This document shows positions 8,013 through 15,777 of a stretch of DNA of 28,843 nt, in pieces. Source of the DNA: a bacterium (GTDB lineage Bacteria; ARS69). The translations under genes were made by a program, and so were the position numbers. A model generated the notes under the pieces. That model ran no database searches. It was not told the origin of the DNA and worked only from the letters and a program-made list of their open reading frames with translations. Each line of letters starts with the position of its first letter. Position 1 is the first letter of the stretch. Location: positions 1 to 28,843 of the forward strand of contig JALGZR010000044.1 of assembly GCA_025774805.1 (NCBI GenBank). Reading direction: 5' to 3'.

Positions 8013-9812
8013 GTGAGCCGGTGGCGGGGACGTCCTGACCGGGACGCGCTGCTGGTGCTCCTCGGGGCCGTTCTCTTCCGGCTCCTGTTCCTCCTCGAGA
8101 CCCACGGGGATCCCCTCTTCCGCCTTCTCGTCCTGGACGCGCGGGCCTACCACGAGCTGGCGCTCCGTTTCGCCTCGGGGGATTTCTTCTACGGCCGTGA
8201 CCCGCTCTGGTTCGCCCCTCTCTATCCGTCGCTGCTCGGCGGCCTGTTCCGGCTGATCGGCCCGGATCCCTTCGGGGCCCGTCTCGTCCAGCTCGCCCTC
8301 GGGGTGGGCACCGCACTGCTCGGCCTCCGGCTGGGACGGACCTGGTCCCGGCCGGTCGGAGTCGTGGCCGGAGCCGCTCTCGCGCTCTCGCCGATCCTCG
8401 TGTTTTACGAGAACCAACTGCTCTATACCTCTCTCGCTACGTTTCTTACGGCGTCGTTTCTCGGGATGTTCGTCCCCCTCGCGCGGGCCGGGTCGGGGCG
8501 CCGGGCGCTCGGGTCGGGTCTCCTGCTCGGCGCCCTCGGCCTCGTCCGGTCGAACGCGCTGCTCTTCCTTCCGGTGGCGGCCCTGATTCTCGTCCGGAGA
8601 CGGGGGGTCCGTGTCGCGGCCCTCTTCACGACGGCGACTCTGCTGGCGCTCGTTCCCGTGCTGCTCCGAAACGGAGTGGCGTCCGGGAGTTGGACACCTC
8701 TCACGGTGAACGGGGGCATGATCTTCGCGACCGGCTTCGCCGAGGACTCGAGGGGCGGGAGGGCGCTTTTGCGCAAGCCCGACGACTTCGGCCCCCGGGG
8801 CGCCTATCACCGGGAAGCGGAGCGGATCGCGAACCGGAGCATGACCCTTGCGGAGGCAAGCCGATTCCACCGGGATCGCACGGTGGAGCGCATCCTGCGC
8901 CGGCCCCTCGAAACGGTTCGACTGACGGGGAGGAAGCTGGCGCTGCTTCTCAACGCCCGGGAGATCGACGACAACCTGGGGTTTCCCCTGGCGCGGGGTC
9001 GCGCCGCGAGCCTCTCCTGGTGGCCCGCCCCCTGGTCGTTCCTGGTGCTCGGTTCCGCGCTCGGAGTCGTGGCGACGTTTCGCCGGCGGGGCGAGGGTGA
9101 CGTCGAGAGCCGGGTGATCTTCGCCTTCGCGGCGACGTATGCCGTCTCTCTCCTGCTCTTCTTCGTGACCGCGCGGTATCGCGCGCCGCTTACGGTTCCG
9201 GGCGCGGTCCTCGCCGGGATCGGGCTCGAGTGGATCTGGACGACGGTGCGGAACGCGCGCTGGCGCGAGCTCGGATGGATCGCCGGGATCGTCGTCGTCG
9301 CGGGGCTCGTCCTGTTCCGAGATCCCGGCGTGCGCGCCGACCCCGCGCTCGCCCGAATCGCGGTGGCCGCGGCCTTCGAGCGGGACGGGCAGTCCGAGGT
9401 CGCGCTGCGGATGACGGAGGAGGCGCTGGCTCTCGACCCGAGCATCGCGGGCGGCCACCACAACCGAGCGCTCTCTCTTCTCTCCCTCGGACGTACGGAG
9501 GAGGCGATCCTGGCCTCTCGAGAGGCGGTCCGCCTCGATCCCGACCTGTACGAGGCGTGGCTCGGGCTCGGGACGGCGCTCGCCCGCTCGAACCGGGTGG
9601 GTGAAGCGTTGCCGGCGTTCCGGGCCGCGGTGGACCTCGCGCCCCGGCACCCGGACGCGCTCACGAACCTGGCGCAGGCGCTCGCGACGACGGGGAGAAT
9701 GCGGGAGGCGGTCGAGATCGGGCGGCGCGCCGTCGCGTGTGGCGCCGACCGACTCGTCCCCCTCCTGACGCGCTGGGAACGAGAGGCCGACGGGACCCGG
9801 GGCGGGGATTAG
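8013..9812 (+). CDS. GT39/ArnT-like membrane glycosyltransferase with C-terminal TPRs
   Basis: 599 residues from GTG 8013, with AGGAGGGG upstream. The N-terminal two thirds are a polytopic membrane protein. The first external loop carries LLVLDARAYHELALRFASGD and WFAPLYPSLLG, resembling the acidic motif and following region of GT-C glycosyltransferases (ArnT/Pmt/PF13231 class), which transfer sugars from polyprenyl-phosphate donors on the outer face of the inner membrane. Later segments (LGSGLLLGALGLVRSNALLF, RYRAPLTVPGAVLAGIGLEW) also fit the class, the RYR followed by a last membrane pair being typical. Residues about 450-580 are three or four TPRs (GHHNRALSLLSLGRTEEAI, YEAWLGLGTALARSNRVGEA). 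Acceptor unknown. The TPR tail suggests docking to a partner. Confidence 0.8.
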   Translation: MSRWRGRPDRDALLVLLGAVLFRLLFLLETHGDPLFRLLVLDARAYHELALRFASGDFFYGRDPLWFAPLYPSLLGGLFRLIGPDPFGARLVQLALGVGTALLGLRLGRTWSRPVGVVAGAALALSPILVFYENQLLYTSLATFLTASFLGMFVPLARAGSGRRALGSGLLLGALGLVRSNALLFLPVAALILVRRRGVRVAALFTTATLLALVPVLLRNGVASGSWTPLTVNGGMIFATGFAEDSRGGRALLRKPDDFGPRGAYHREAERIANRSMTLAEASRFHRDRTVERILRRPLETVRLTGRKLALLLNAREIDDNLGFPLARGRAASLSWWPAPWSFLVLGSALGVVATFRRRGEGDVESRVIFAFAATYAVSLLLFFVTARYRAPLTVPGAVLAGIGLEWIWTTVRNARWRELGWIAGIVVVAGLVLFRDPGVRADPALARIAVAAAFERDGQSEVALRMTEEALALDPSIAGGHHNRALSLLSLGRTEEAILASREAVRLDPDLYEAWLGLGTALARSNRVGEALPAFRAAVDLAPRHPDALTNLAQALATTGRMREAVEIGRRAVACGADRLVPLLTRWEREADGTRGGD

Positions 9813-9878
9813 ACGGGAGGAAGTGCGGGCCAGACGACCGGCTCGTGGGCGACGCGCGGTCCGGGCCGGAACGACGAC

Positions 9879-9901
9879 GCCCCCCGGCGGGACCGGGGGG
9901 C
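9879..9901. terminator. Strong hairpin between the glycosyltransferase and tRNA-Glu (convergent)
   Basis: GCCCCCCGG, a 5-base loop, then CCGGGGGGC: a 9-bp perfect stem lying between the 3' ends of the plus-strand glycosyltransferase (stop 9812) and the minus-strand tRNA-Glu (9910). Its place between convergent transcripts suggests a bidirectional terminator. On neither side is there a good T-tract, so Rho-independent function is probable rather than shown. Confidence 0.5.
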
Positions 9902-9909
9902 GCGGTGCT

Positions 9910-9984
9910 TGGCAGGGCCACGGGGAATCGAACCCCGGTTTGAAGACTGAGAATCTCCCGTCCTAACCACTAGACGATGGCCCC
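9910..9984 (-). tRNA. tRNA-Glu(CTC)
   Basis: Cloverleaf read on the minus strand: acceptor GGGGCCA/TGGCCCT (first pair G-U), D stem GTCT/GGAC, anticodon stem GGAGA/TCTTC with loop TTCTCAG (anticodon CTC, codon GAG), T stem CGGGG/CCCCG with TTCGATT loop, discriminator G and encoded CCA. 75 bases. Probably cotranscribed with tRNA-Gln 117 bases upstream. Confidence 0.96.
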
Positions 9985-10101
9985 GCGAGAGGGGTCGACG
10001 AGCTCCTGTCCGCAGGTTGCGCGAGGCTCCGCCCGGTCGATGTGCGGTCCGGGGAGCAGGGCCCCCGATGCGCCCTCAGTGGATCGAGCGCCGAGCTGAT
10101 C

Positions 10102-10177
10102 TGGCTGGGGAGGTAGGACTCGAACCTACAGCTTCCTGATCCAGAGTCAGGCGTCTTACCAATTCGACGACTCCCCA
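10102..10177 (-). tRNA. tRNA-Gln(CTG)
   Basis: Minus-strand cloverleaf: acceptor TGGGGAG/CTCCCCA, anticodon stem CCTGA/TCAGG with loop CTCTGGA (anticodon CTG, codon CAG), T arm GTAGG/CCTAC around TTCGAGT, discriminator G and encoded CCA. 76 bases. It lies directly behind a strong promoter and ahead of tRNA-Glu(CTC). Confidence 0.96.
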
Positions 10178-10188
10178 TCGACCGGATC

Positions 10189-10217
10189 AGATTAGGGTTC
10201 GACCCGGGGGGCGTCAA
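10189..10217 (-). promoter_or_regulatory. Promoter of the tRNA-Gln/tRNA-Glu unit
   Basis: Minus strand TTGACG (10217-10212), 17-bp spacer, TAATCT (10194-10189), only 11 bases before the tRNA-Gln 5' end. Spacing and box quality are typical of a housekeeping sigma70-type stable-RNA promoter. Confidence 0.75.
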
Positions 10218-10320
10218 GACGGTAGTGGGCACCCGACGCCCGCGGGTCACCTCCGGCCCGGATCGGCGCGCAGCAGGGTGCACCCCACCGTACCCCGTCG
10301 GACGGGGAGAGCGGGCTCGG

Positions 10321-10349
10321 TTGACAGCATTGGGGCCCGAATCTAGACT
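10321..10349 (+). promoter_or_regulatory. Promoter of the STAS-domain gene
   Basis: TTGACA (10321-10326), 17-bp spacer, TAGACT (10344-10349). The -35 is a perfect consensus. Predicted start is near 10356, about 47 bases before the TTG start codon. Confidence 0.75.
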
Positions 10350-10402
10350 GCCCGAGATGGTTCCTGTCCATCCGGTCGGGATCGGCGCAAAGGGAGTGGC
10401 CA

Positions 10403-10762
10403 TTGAAGATCAAGCGTCATGATGACGACGACGTCGTGATTCTCGAGGTTTCGGGCAAGGTGATGGGCGGCCCGGACTCCGAGAAGTTCAAGAGCGTGAT
10501 CCTGGGGCTGATCGACGAGGGGGCGAAGAAGCTCCTGATCGACCTGAGCAGCGTTCCCTGGATGAACAGCTCGGGGGTGGGCATCCTGATCTCCGGGTAC
10601 ACGAGCATGAAGAACGCCGGCGCCCAGGTGAAGTTCCTGAACATCAACGAGCGGGTGAAGTCGATCCTGATGGTCACGAAGCTCCTCACGGTGTTCGAGA
10701 GTTACTACAACCGTGGCGATGCGCTGGCCAGCTTCCGGGAGCCGGGGTCCGCACGGGGATAG
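10403..10762 (+). CDS. STAS-domain anti-sigma factor antagonist-like protein
   Basis: 119 residues. TTG start at 10403 with AAGGGAG seven bases upstream. A single STAS domain of the SpoIIAA/RsbV type: N-terminal strands (VVILEVSGKVMGGPDSEKF), then LLIDLSSVPWMNSSGVGIL, where the NSSG at residues 55-58 corresponds to the (D)SSG phosphoacceptor loop of anti-anti-sigma factors. Asn replaces the usual Asp before the serines. Such proteins bind an HPK-type anti-sigma kinase and release a sigma factor, or act in other partner switches. No anti-sigma kinase or PP2C phosphatase gene is nearby, and it has its own promoter, so the partner must lie elsewhere. Confidence 0.88.
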   Translation: MKIKRHDDDDVVILEVSGKVMGGPDSEKFKSVILGLIDEGAKKLLIDLSSVPWMNSSGVGILISGYTSMKNAGAQVKFLNINERVKSILMVTKLLTVFESYYNRGDALASFREPGSARG

Positions 10763-10765
10763 CCC

Positions 10766-10835
10766 GCATCTCTCCCCGGCCTCTGCTGCGGCAGCGGCGC
10801 GCCGCGCCCGATGAGACCGGGTGAGAGATGCAGGC
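10766..10835 (+). repeat. Palindromic intergenic element, copy A
   Basis: Between the convergent stops of the STAS and PPIase genes. Outer arms GCATCTCTC (10766-10774) and GAGAGATGC (10823-10831) pair perfectly, followed by CCCGG/CCGGG with one bulged T; the middle includes GCGGCGCGCCGC, itself palindromic. It probably works as a bidirectional terminator. It is clearly related to the sequence at 16894-16954 in reverse orientation: GCTGCGGCAGCGGC is identical in both and the GGGTGAGAnATGCnGGC end differs at only two bases, so this is a dispersed element and not only a local hairpin. Confidence 0.75.
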
Positions 10836-11680
10836 TAGTCCCCCTCGGGTGGGGCGGATTCGGTCCCGCCGCTCTCCACGATCCGGGACGGGGCCACGAC
10901 CGGGGCCCCCTCCCGACGCAGCGTCACTCTCTCGATGCGAACCGGAACGCGGGGGCTCCGATTGCGAAGCGTCGTGACCTGCGAGATGCGGTCGACGGCG
11001 TCCATCCCTTCCACGACCCGACCGATCGCCGTCGCCCTCTCGTCCAGGGCCGGGAGATCGGCCAACGTGACGCACCACTGGCTGCCGGCGGTTCCCTCCC
11101 GGTCCTCTCTCCAGGACATCGACACCGTGCCGCGAATGTGGGTCGTCGGGGTCTTCTCGGCGGGAAGCCGGTAGAATGGGCCGCCCTGGCCGTCATTCCA
11201 GGGGTCGTCGTCGCGGCCGGACGGGTCCCCGGTCTGGATGACGTACCCGGGGATGGCGCGGTGGAACGCGAGGCCGTCGTAGAAGCCCTCGTGGGCGAGA
11301 GTGAGAAAGTGCGCCACGTGATTCGGGGCTTCCGCGCGATAGAATCGAATCGTGAACTCGCCGAAGTCCGGGACGACGACCGTGGCTTCGAGGGGAGGGA
11401 TGTCCTCGGGGCGCGGGAAGGGGGGGACCTCCTCGGGTGCCGTCTCCGGGAGAGGAGGAGGGTCGGCCTCGGCGGGATCAGCCGGTTCGGCCCGGACCGA
11501 GTCCTCCGGCTCGACCCGGACGGAATCTCCCGGCCGAGGCTCGGGCGGCGCCGGCTCGGTCGAAACGGGCCCCGCGGCGAAGGCCGCCGCGAAGAACGGG
11601 GCTGCCGCAAGGAAGAGGATGGCGGCCCGCCACTCCGGGGGCGAGGGAAGGTTGATGGCGGGGAGCGGTCCGAGACGCAC
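10835..11680 (-). CDS. Secreted cyclophilin-type peptidyl-prolyl cis-trans isomerase
   Basis: 281 residues. GTG start at 11680-11678 is set by a near-perfect GGGAGGAG six bases upstream; the open frame continues further upstream only as the antisense of the TPR gene. Residues about 16-37 are a hydrophobic signal or anchor (WRAAILFLAAAPFFAAAFAA), then a Pro/Glu-rich linker (40-97, with DSVRVEPEDSVRAEP repeats), then a cyclophilin domain (100-262): FHRAIPGYVIQTGDP, RGTVSMSW, GSQWCVTLADLPALDERATA and GRVVEGMDAVDRIS. In the FHR motif F and R are intact; the usual SQFFI appears as SQWCV. Likely a periplasmic or surface-tethered foldase. It is convergent with the STAS gene and divergent from the TPR gene (93-bp gap). 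Confidence 0.88.
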   Translation of the reverse strand: MRLGPLPAINLPSPPEWRAAILFLAAAPFFAAAFAAGPVSTEPAPPEPRPGDSVRVEPEDSVRAEPADPAEADPPPLPETAPEEVPPFPRPEDIPPLEATVVVPDFGEFTIRFYRAEAPNHVAHFLTLAHEGFYDGLAFHRAIPGYVIQTGDPSGRDDDPWNDGQGGPFYRLPAEKTPTTHIRGTVSMSWREDREGTAGSQWCVTLADLPALDERATAIGRVVEGMDAVDRISQVTTLRNRSPRVPVRIERVTLRREGAPVVAPSRIVESGGTESAPPEGD

Positions 11681-11773
11681 TACGATCTCCTCCCGACCGA
11701 GGGCCTCGTACCCGGGAGGCCGATCGGCCGCCCAGCGTAACACCGGCCGGGATCCCGTCAAGGGGAGGCGCCT

Positions 11774-12412
11774 GTGACCACCGACCCCCGCCGCAACGTC
11801 GACCCCCGGATCGCTCTGGGGATCGGGATCCTCCTTCTCCTGGCGGGGGGGCTGCTCCTCCGATTGCTGGTCCGCCCCGGCCCGGAGGAGGGGCTGGCCC
11901 TCAACCGCGCGTGGTCCCGCCTCACGCGGGGGGAGAAGGAGGCCGCCTATCGGAACCTCCAGCGCCGTCTCGCGAGGGATCCCGACGACCTGCAGTTCTG
12001 GCTGGAGGCGGGAGATCTGCTCCTCCATCTGGACCGGCCCCTCGAGGCCGCCGTCCACTTCCGCAAGGCGGCCGAGCTCGACACCGCTTCCTTTCATTTG
12101 CACTACTTGCTCGCGCGGGCCTACGACGAGGCCGGTCATCCGGAGCAGGCCGAGCTCGCCGTTCGGGAGCTCCTCTCGCGCACGGGGGATCACGCCGACG
12201 GGCTCTACCTGGCGGCGGCCCTCGCGGCCGCCCGCGGAGAGGTCGAGGTGTCGGTGAGCCATCTGGCCCTCGCACTCTCCCACGGAACCGGCGATCCGGA
12301 GCGGTACCGGAGGGATCCCCACTTCGATCCGATCCGCAACGACCCCCGGTTCGTCCGGGCGGTTCACGCGCTCTTTCTTCCGAACACGTTCGTCGAGGAG
12401 GAGAGCTCGTGA
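11774..12412 (+). CDS. Small membrane-anchored TPR protein
   Basis: 212 residues from GTG 11774, preceded by AGGGGAGG. One N-terminal membrane anchor (ALGIGILLLLAGGLLLRLLV, residues 14-33) followed by TPRs (AAYRNLQRRLARDPDDLQFW, LEAAVHFRKAAELDTASFHL, HYLLARAYDEAGHPEQAELA), so the repeats should face the periplasm or the cytoplasm beside the inner membrane. The C-terminal HFDPIRNDPRFVRAVHALF pattern is common at the end of TPR proteins. Its stop codon overlaps the GTG of the glycosyltransferase (GTGA), implying that the pair works together. Function not recognised. Confidence 0.8.
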   Translation: MTTDPRRNVDPRIALGIGILLLLAGGLLLRLLVRPGPEEGLALNRAWSRLTRGEKEAAYRNLQRRLARDPDDLQFWLEAGDLLLHLDRPLEAAVHFRKAAELDTASFHLHYLLARAYDEAGHPEQAELAVRELLSRTGDHADGLYLAAALAAARGEVEVSVSHLALALSHGTGDPERYRRDPHFDPIRNDPRFVRAVHALFLPNTFVEEESS

Positions 12413-13611
12413 GCCGCGGAAACGTTCTCATGGTCGTCCACAGCTACTGCCCGGCCGATCCCCGCGTTCGGCGGGAGGCGGAGGCTCTGGCCGAGCGCGG
12501 ACACGGGGTCGACGTCCTCTGCCTCCGGGATGAGGGGCAGCCGCTTCGGGAGACCGTTCGGGGCGTGGACTACCTCCGCATTCCACTGCGGCGCAAGCGG
12601 GGGGGCGTTCTTCGTTACGGCTTCGAGTACCTCGGGCTGCTGCTGCTCGGAATGACCGCGACGGTGTTCCTGCACGGGGTCCGCCGCTACCGACTCGTGC
12701 AGGCGCACAACATGCCCGACTTCCTCGTGTTCTGCGGAGTCGTTCCCTGGCTCACCGGAGTTCCCGTTCTACTCGATCTCCACGACCCGGTACCCGAGCT
12801 CTACATGTCGAAGTTCCGCCTGGGAGAGGGCGCGCCTCTCATCCGGGCCCTCCGGATCGTCGAGGGGGCGGCGATCCGCTTCGCGGACCGGGTGCTCGTC
12901 GCGACCGGGGCGTTCCGGAACCGGCTTCTCGAGCGGGGTCGGCCCGCGGAGAAGATCCGCGTGCTCCTGAACTCCCCCGATCCGCGGCTCTTCCATCCCC
13001 GGGCGACGGAGGCGTCGGACGGAGACGTGCCGATCGTTCTCTTCCACGGAACGGTGACGCACCGGAGCGGAGTCGATCACGCGATCCGCGCCGCGGAACG
13101 GGTTCGCGCCGGGGGGCGTGAGCTGCGGCTCTGGATTCTGGGCGACGGCGACTATCTGCCCGAGATCCGTCGGCTCGCGACGGAGAGCGACCGGGCGAGC
13201 TGGGTCGAGGTGCGCGGCTTCGTTCCCCTCGAAGAGATTCCCGCGGTCGTCCTTCGAGCCGACGTCGGCGTGATTCCGAACCGCCCCGGCGACTTCAACG
13301 ATCTCGCCCTCCCGACGCGCCTGTTCGAGTACCTCTCGATGGAACGTCCGGTGATCGTGTCTCGATCACCCGCCCTCCTGATGATGTTCGCCGAGGAAGA
13401 TCTCCTCTTCTTCGAAGCGGGCGACGAGGTGGATCTGGCCCGGGTCCTCGAGCGGGCGCTGACGGATCGCGGGCTCCGGGAGAGGTGTGTGCGCGGTGGA
13501 GGGGCGGTGGCACGCAAACACGGTTGGACCGGAGAGCGGCAGGTCTACCTGGACGTCGTGGGGTCGGTCGTGATGGCACCCGAGGAGGCCGGCGCGGCGA
13601 GGAAGCGGTAG
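12409..13611 (+). CDS. GT4-type (GT-B fold) glycosyltransferase
   Basis: 400 residues from GTG 12409, with GAGGAGGAG directly upstream inside the TPR gene. N-terminal Rossmann half: NVLMVVHSYCPADPRVRREA (the DPRVRREA turn is typical of GT4 enzymes), a hydrophobic segment (YLGLLLLGMTATVFLHGV, about residues 75-95) probably for membrane association, and VQAHNMPDFLVFCGVV, the HAHD-like motif. C-terminal half: IVLFHGTVTHRSGVDHAI, LRLWILGDGDYLPEIRRL, then LPTRLFEYLSMERPVIVS, the nucleotide-sugar binding/E(x7)E-like region. Presumably transfers a hexose from a nucleotide sugar onto a lipid or polysaccharide. The convergent gene overlaps its last 67 bases. Confidence 0.87.
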   Translation: MSRGNVLMVVHSYCPADPRVRREAEALAERGHGVDVLCLRDEGQPLRETVRGVDYLRIPLRRKRGGVLRYGFEYLGLLLLGMTATVFLHGVRRYRLVQAHNMPDFLVFCGVVPWLTGVPVLLDLHDPVPELYMSKFRLGEGAPLIRALRIVEGAAIRFADRVLVATGAFRNRLLERGRPAEKIRVLLNSPDPRLFHPRATEASDGDVPIVLFHGTVTHRSGVDHAIRAAERVRAGGRELRLWILGDGDYLPEIRRLATESDRASWVEVRGFVPLEEIPAVVLRADVGVIPNRPGDFNDLALPTRLFEYLSMERPVIVSRSPALLMMFAEEDLLFFEAGDEVDLARVLERALTDRGLRERCVRGGGAVARKHGWTGERQVYLDVVGSVVMAPEEAGAARKR

Positions 13612-14732
13612 CGGGGGGAACGTGCGCCGGAGCCGGTCCGCTCCAGGTACTCGACGAGCACCCGCCCGTCGCAGGAGCGCGGCACCGCGAGCCCCAGCAC
13701 GTGGAGCGCCGTCGGGGTCACGTCCAGCAGCCCGACCGGGCTTCGCTCGGCTCCGAGATGCACTCCCCTCCCGGTCAGGGCGATTCGGTCCTCATTGCCC
13801 GCTCCCAGGGTGACGTCGATCCAGACCCCTCGCCTTCGCAACTCGCCCGCCGTCGCCGCATCCACCGGCTCCGGGCCCTCCAGGAGACGCAGGTGAAGAG
13901 GCGGATCGTCCGGCGCTGGAGGTCCCCGAAGCACGGGGATCCCGGTCGCCGCCACGATGTCGGCGAGGGTCCCCGCCGGGCGGAGGGAGGAGGGAGGATC
14001 CTCGAGGGGCGCGGGCCAGGGAGCCAGGAGGACCCGAACCAGCCGGCGATCCGGGATCCAGGCGACGCCTCCTCCCCCGGGGAGGAGCCGGGGCCATTCC
14101 CGGCCCATGCGCGTGCGCGACGGGACCCGTCCCGTCCAGAGAGCGGCACGGCGGCCGGGGAGCTCGGACGCGAGGCGACGCAGGGGAAGGTGGAGCGCCG
14201 GAGTATCGGGGTAGGCCGGTCGGGCGTGGACCGAAACCGTCACCGGCCGCGCCCCCGGAAGCGGAATGCCGGGGAGAAGGGGATCGCCGGCGCGGAGCTT
14301 CGGGGGGAGAAGAAACGACCCCTTCGCGAGCAGAGCGGCGGCCACCAACGCGACCGCGATCGGCAACGCTCCGTCGAGCCGAGGGAGGTCGGGGGCCAAG
14401 CGACGTCGGAGGAATCGCAGGGCGAGAAGCGGAACGGCGAGCGGAAGAGCCGCACCCGGCGGGAGCAGAAGGTGGGCGGGGAGGAGCGCGCCGAAGAACA
14501 CGGCTCCGTCGTCGGCCCGAAGCCGGAGGGTCGTGAACGCCCTTCCCGCGAGAACGCCGACCAGCCCCCCCAGCGCCGCCCCGGTACATCCCCACAGGAG
14601 GATGAGAAACGTCGCGGATTGCGGGTTGAGGGTTCGCCGGTTTCCGGCGAGCATCTCGACGGCGGCGGCGACCGCAACGAGTCCACCCGGGGTCGCCGCG
14701 CGGCGAAAGGAATCGATCCATCGTGGGTGCAC
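13545..14732 (-). CDS. Membrane protein with degenerate alkaline-phosphatase-superfamily C-terminus
   Basis: About 395 residues from GTG 14732-14730 (upstream GGAAGAGGGCGG); the frame is open to 14783, but there the start has no Shine-Dalgarno and overlaps pfkB more. The N-terminal 150 residues are hydrophobic (ATFLILLWGCTGAALGGLVG, FFGALLPAHLLLPPGAALPL, LPIAVALVAAALLAKGSFLL). The C-terminus ends with SPVGLLDVTPTALHVLGLAV and CDGRVLVEYL, the typical closing segment of AP-superfamily phosphodiesterases and sulfatases. The N-terminal metal-binding Asp and nucleophile motifs of that family are not visible, and the middle has no HxxH-type zinc ligands I can identify, so catalysis is doubtful. It may be a non-enzymatic descendant, or a truncated one. 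The start position is uncertain. Confidence 0.65.
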   Translation of the reverse strand: MHPRWIDSFRRAATPGGLVAVAAAVEMLAGNRRTLNPQSATFLILLWGCTGAALGGLVGVLAGRAFTTLRLRADDGAVFFGALLPAHLLLPPGAALPLAVPLLALRFLRRRLAPDLPRLDGALPIAVALVAAALLAKGSFLLPPKLRAGDPLLPGIPLPGARPVTVSVHARPAYPDTPALHLPLRRLASELPGRRAALWTGRVPSRTRMGREWPRLLPGGGGVAWIPDRRLVRVLLAPWPAPLEDPPSSLRPAGTLADIVAATGIPVLRGPPAPDDPPLHLRLLEGPEPVDAATAGELRRRGVWIDVTLGAGNEDRIALTGRGVHLGAERSPVGLLDVTPTALHVLGLAVPRSCDGRVLVEYLERTGSGARSPRYRFLAAPASSGAITTDPTTSR

Positions 14733-15667
14733 GCTCTGCCGCCCTCTTCCCGTCGGTGCCGCCGGGGGTTCGCCCGCGCGCACTCTGCGTGGGGCTGGTC
14801 GCGTTCGACTTCCTGCTGGAGACGCCCTTTCCGATCCCCCGGGACGTGAAGGTCAGGGTCGAGGGGTTCGTCCGTCAAGGGGGAGGGCCGGCCGCGAACG
14901 CCGCGGTGGCACTGGCCCGGCTCGGAGTCGAGAGCCGATTCTGCGGGGCCACGGGGGACGACGGCGTCGGGAAGGACCAGGTGCTCGGGCTGGAGCTCGA
15001 GGGCGTGGACGTCTCCGGGGTCCGGACCGTGCCGGGAGCCCCGTCCCTCGTGTCCTTCATCCTGGTGGACTCGGACGACGGGAGCCGCACGATCTTCAGC
15101 TCGCTCGAGAACCGGCCCCGACTGCCGGCGGACTCCGTCCGCTTCCCGAGTCCGGCGCCGCACCTCCTTCTCGTGGATGGTTGGGAGGCCGACGCCCAGA
15201 GAGACGCCGCGCGATGGGCGCGGGAGAACGGCGTCCCCGTTCTGCTCGACGCGGGAAGCTGCCGGGAGGAAATCCTCGATCTGCTTCCCCGGTGCGGAAT
15301 CGTGATTGCGTCCGGGGATTTCGCCGACGGATTCTCCGGTCCCGGACGGGTCGAGGAGACCCTGGAGTCCCTTCTGCGGAGAGGACCGGGGCTCGCCGCG
15401 ATCACCCGGGGTCGTGAGGGGGCGGTGGGTGCCGCCCGCGACTCGGACCGGGTCTTCGAGATTCCGGCGTTTCCCGTGGACGCGGTCGACACCACGGGGG
15501 CGGGGGACGCCTTCCACGGGGGAGCCGCGTGGGGCCTTCTCACGGGAAGGTCCTGGAGGGAGAGCCTCCGGATCGGATCCGCGGTGGCGGCCCTGAAATG
15601 CCGGCGACCGGGCGCCCGGGCCGGGCTGCCCTCCGCGTCCCTCGTGCGTCGCTTCCTGGAAGCTTGA
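14723..15667 (+). CDS. PfkB-family carbohydrate/nucleoside kinase
   Basis: 314 residues from GTG 14723 (AAAGGA 11 bases upstream); GTG 14756 is an alternative that would avoid the divergent overlap. PfkB (ribokinase-like) fold: RALCVGLVAFDFLLETPF at the start, GGGPAANAAVALARLG (signature 1 region, residues about 53-68), FCGATGDDGVGKDQV, and the C-terminal signature DTTGAGDAFHGGAAWGLLTG (about 253-272), where the second D of GAGD is the catalytic base. ATP-dependent phosphorylation of a sugar; the substrate cannot be told from sequence alone. The divergent membrane gene overlaps or abuts its 5' end, and the PorV promoter -35 overlaps its stop codon. Confidence 0.88.
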   Translation: MGARSAALFPSVPPGVRPRALCVGLVAFDFLLETPFPIPRDVKVRVEGFVRQGGGPAANAAVALARLGVESRFCGATGDDGVGKDQVLGLELEGVDVSGVRTVPGAPSLVSFILVDSDDGSRTIFSSLENRPRLPADSVRFPSPAPHLLLVDGWEADAQRDAARWARENGVPVLLDAGSCREEILDLLPRCGIVIASGDFADGFSGPGRVEETLESLLRRGPGLAAITRGREGAVGAARDSDRVFEIPAFPVDAVDTTGAGDAFHGGAAWGLLTGRSWRESLRIGSAVAALKCRRPGARAGLPSASLVRRFLEA

Positions 15668-15692
15668 CAGAGCCGGTCTGGGTTTCTAAACT
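15664..15692 (+). promoter_or_regulatory. Promoter of the PorV-like gene
   Basis: TTGACA (15664-15669), 17-bp spacer, TAAACT (15687-15692). The -35 box contains the pfkB stop codon. The leader to the ATG is about 80 bases. Confidence 0.65.
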
Positions 15693-15700
15693 CAATTGAG
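15691..15700. promoter_or_regulatory. Perfect 10-bp palindrome over -10/+1 of the PorV promoter
   Basis: CTCAATTGAG overlaps the end of the -10 hexamer and covers the expected transcription start (about 15699). A regulator bound here would block initiation. Operator function is inference from position only. Confidence 0.3.
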
Positions 15701-15777
15701 GATTTCAGTTAGCCCCCCTTGCGGCGGGTCGATCCCTCGTTCGAGCCCGCTCGATCCACCCCGGGAGTAGCCTCCGG

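Noticed and set aside
7833-9650. 605-residue minus-strand frame rich in Glu/Arg/Pro
   Set aside because: Antisense of the glycosyltransferase; low-complexity charged translation with no recognisable domain.
11681-12367. N-terminal extension of the isomerase frame to 510 residues
   Set aside because: It is antisense to the well-supported TPR gene, and a near-perfect Shine-Dalgarno with a signal peptide defines the start at 11680.
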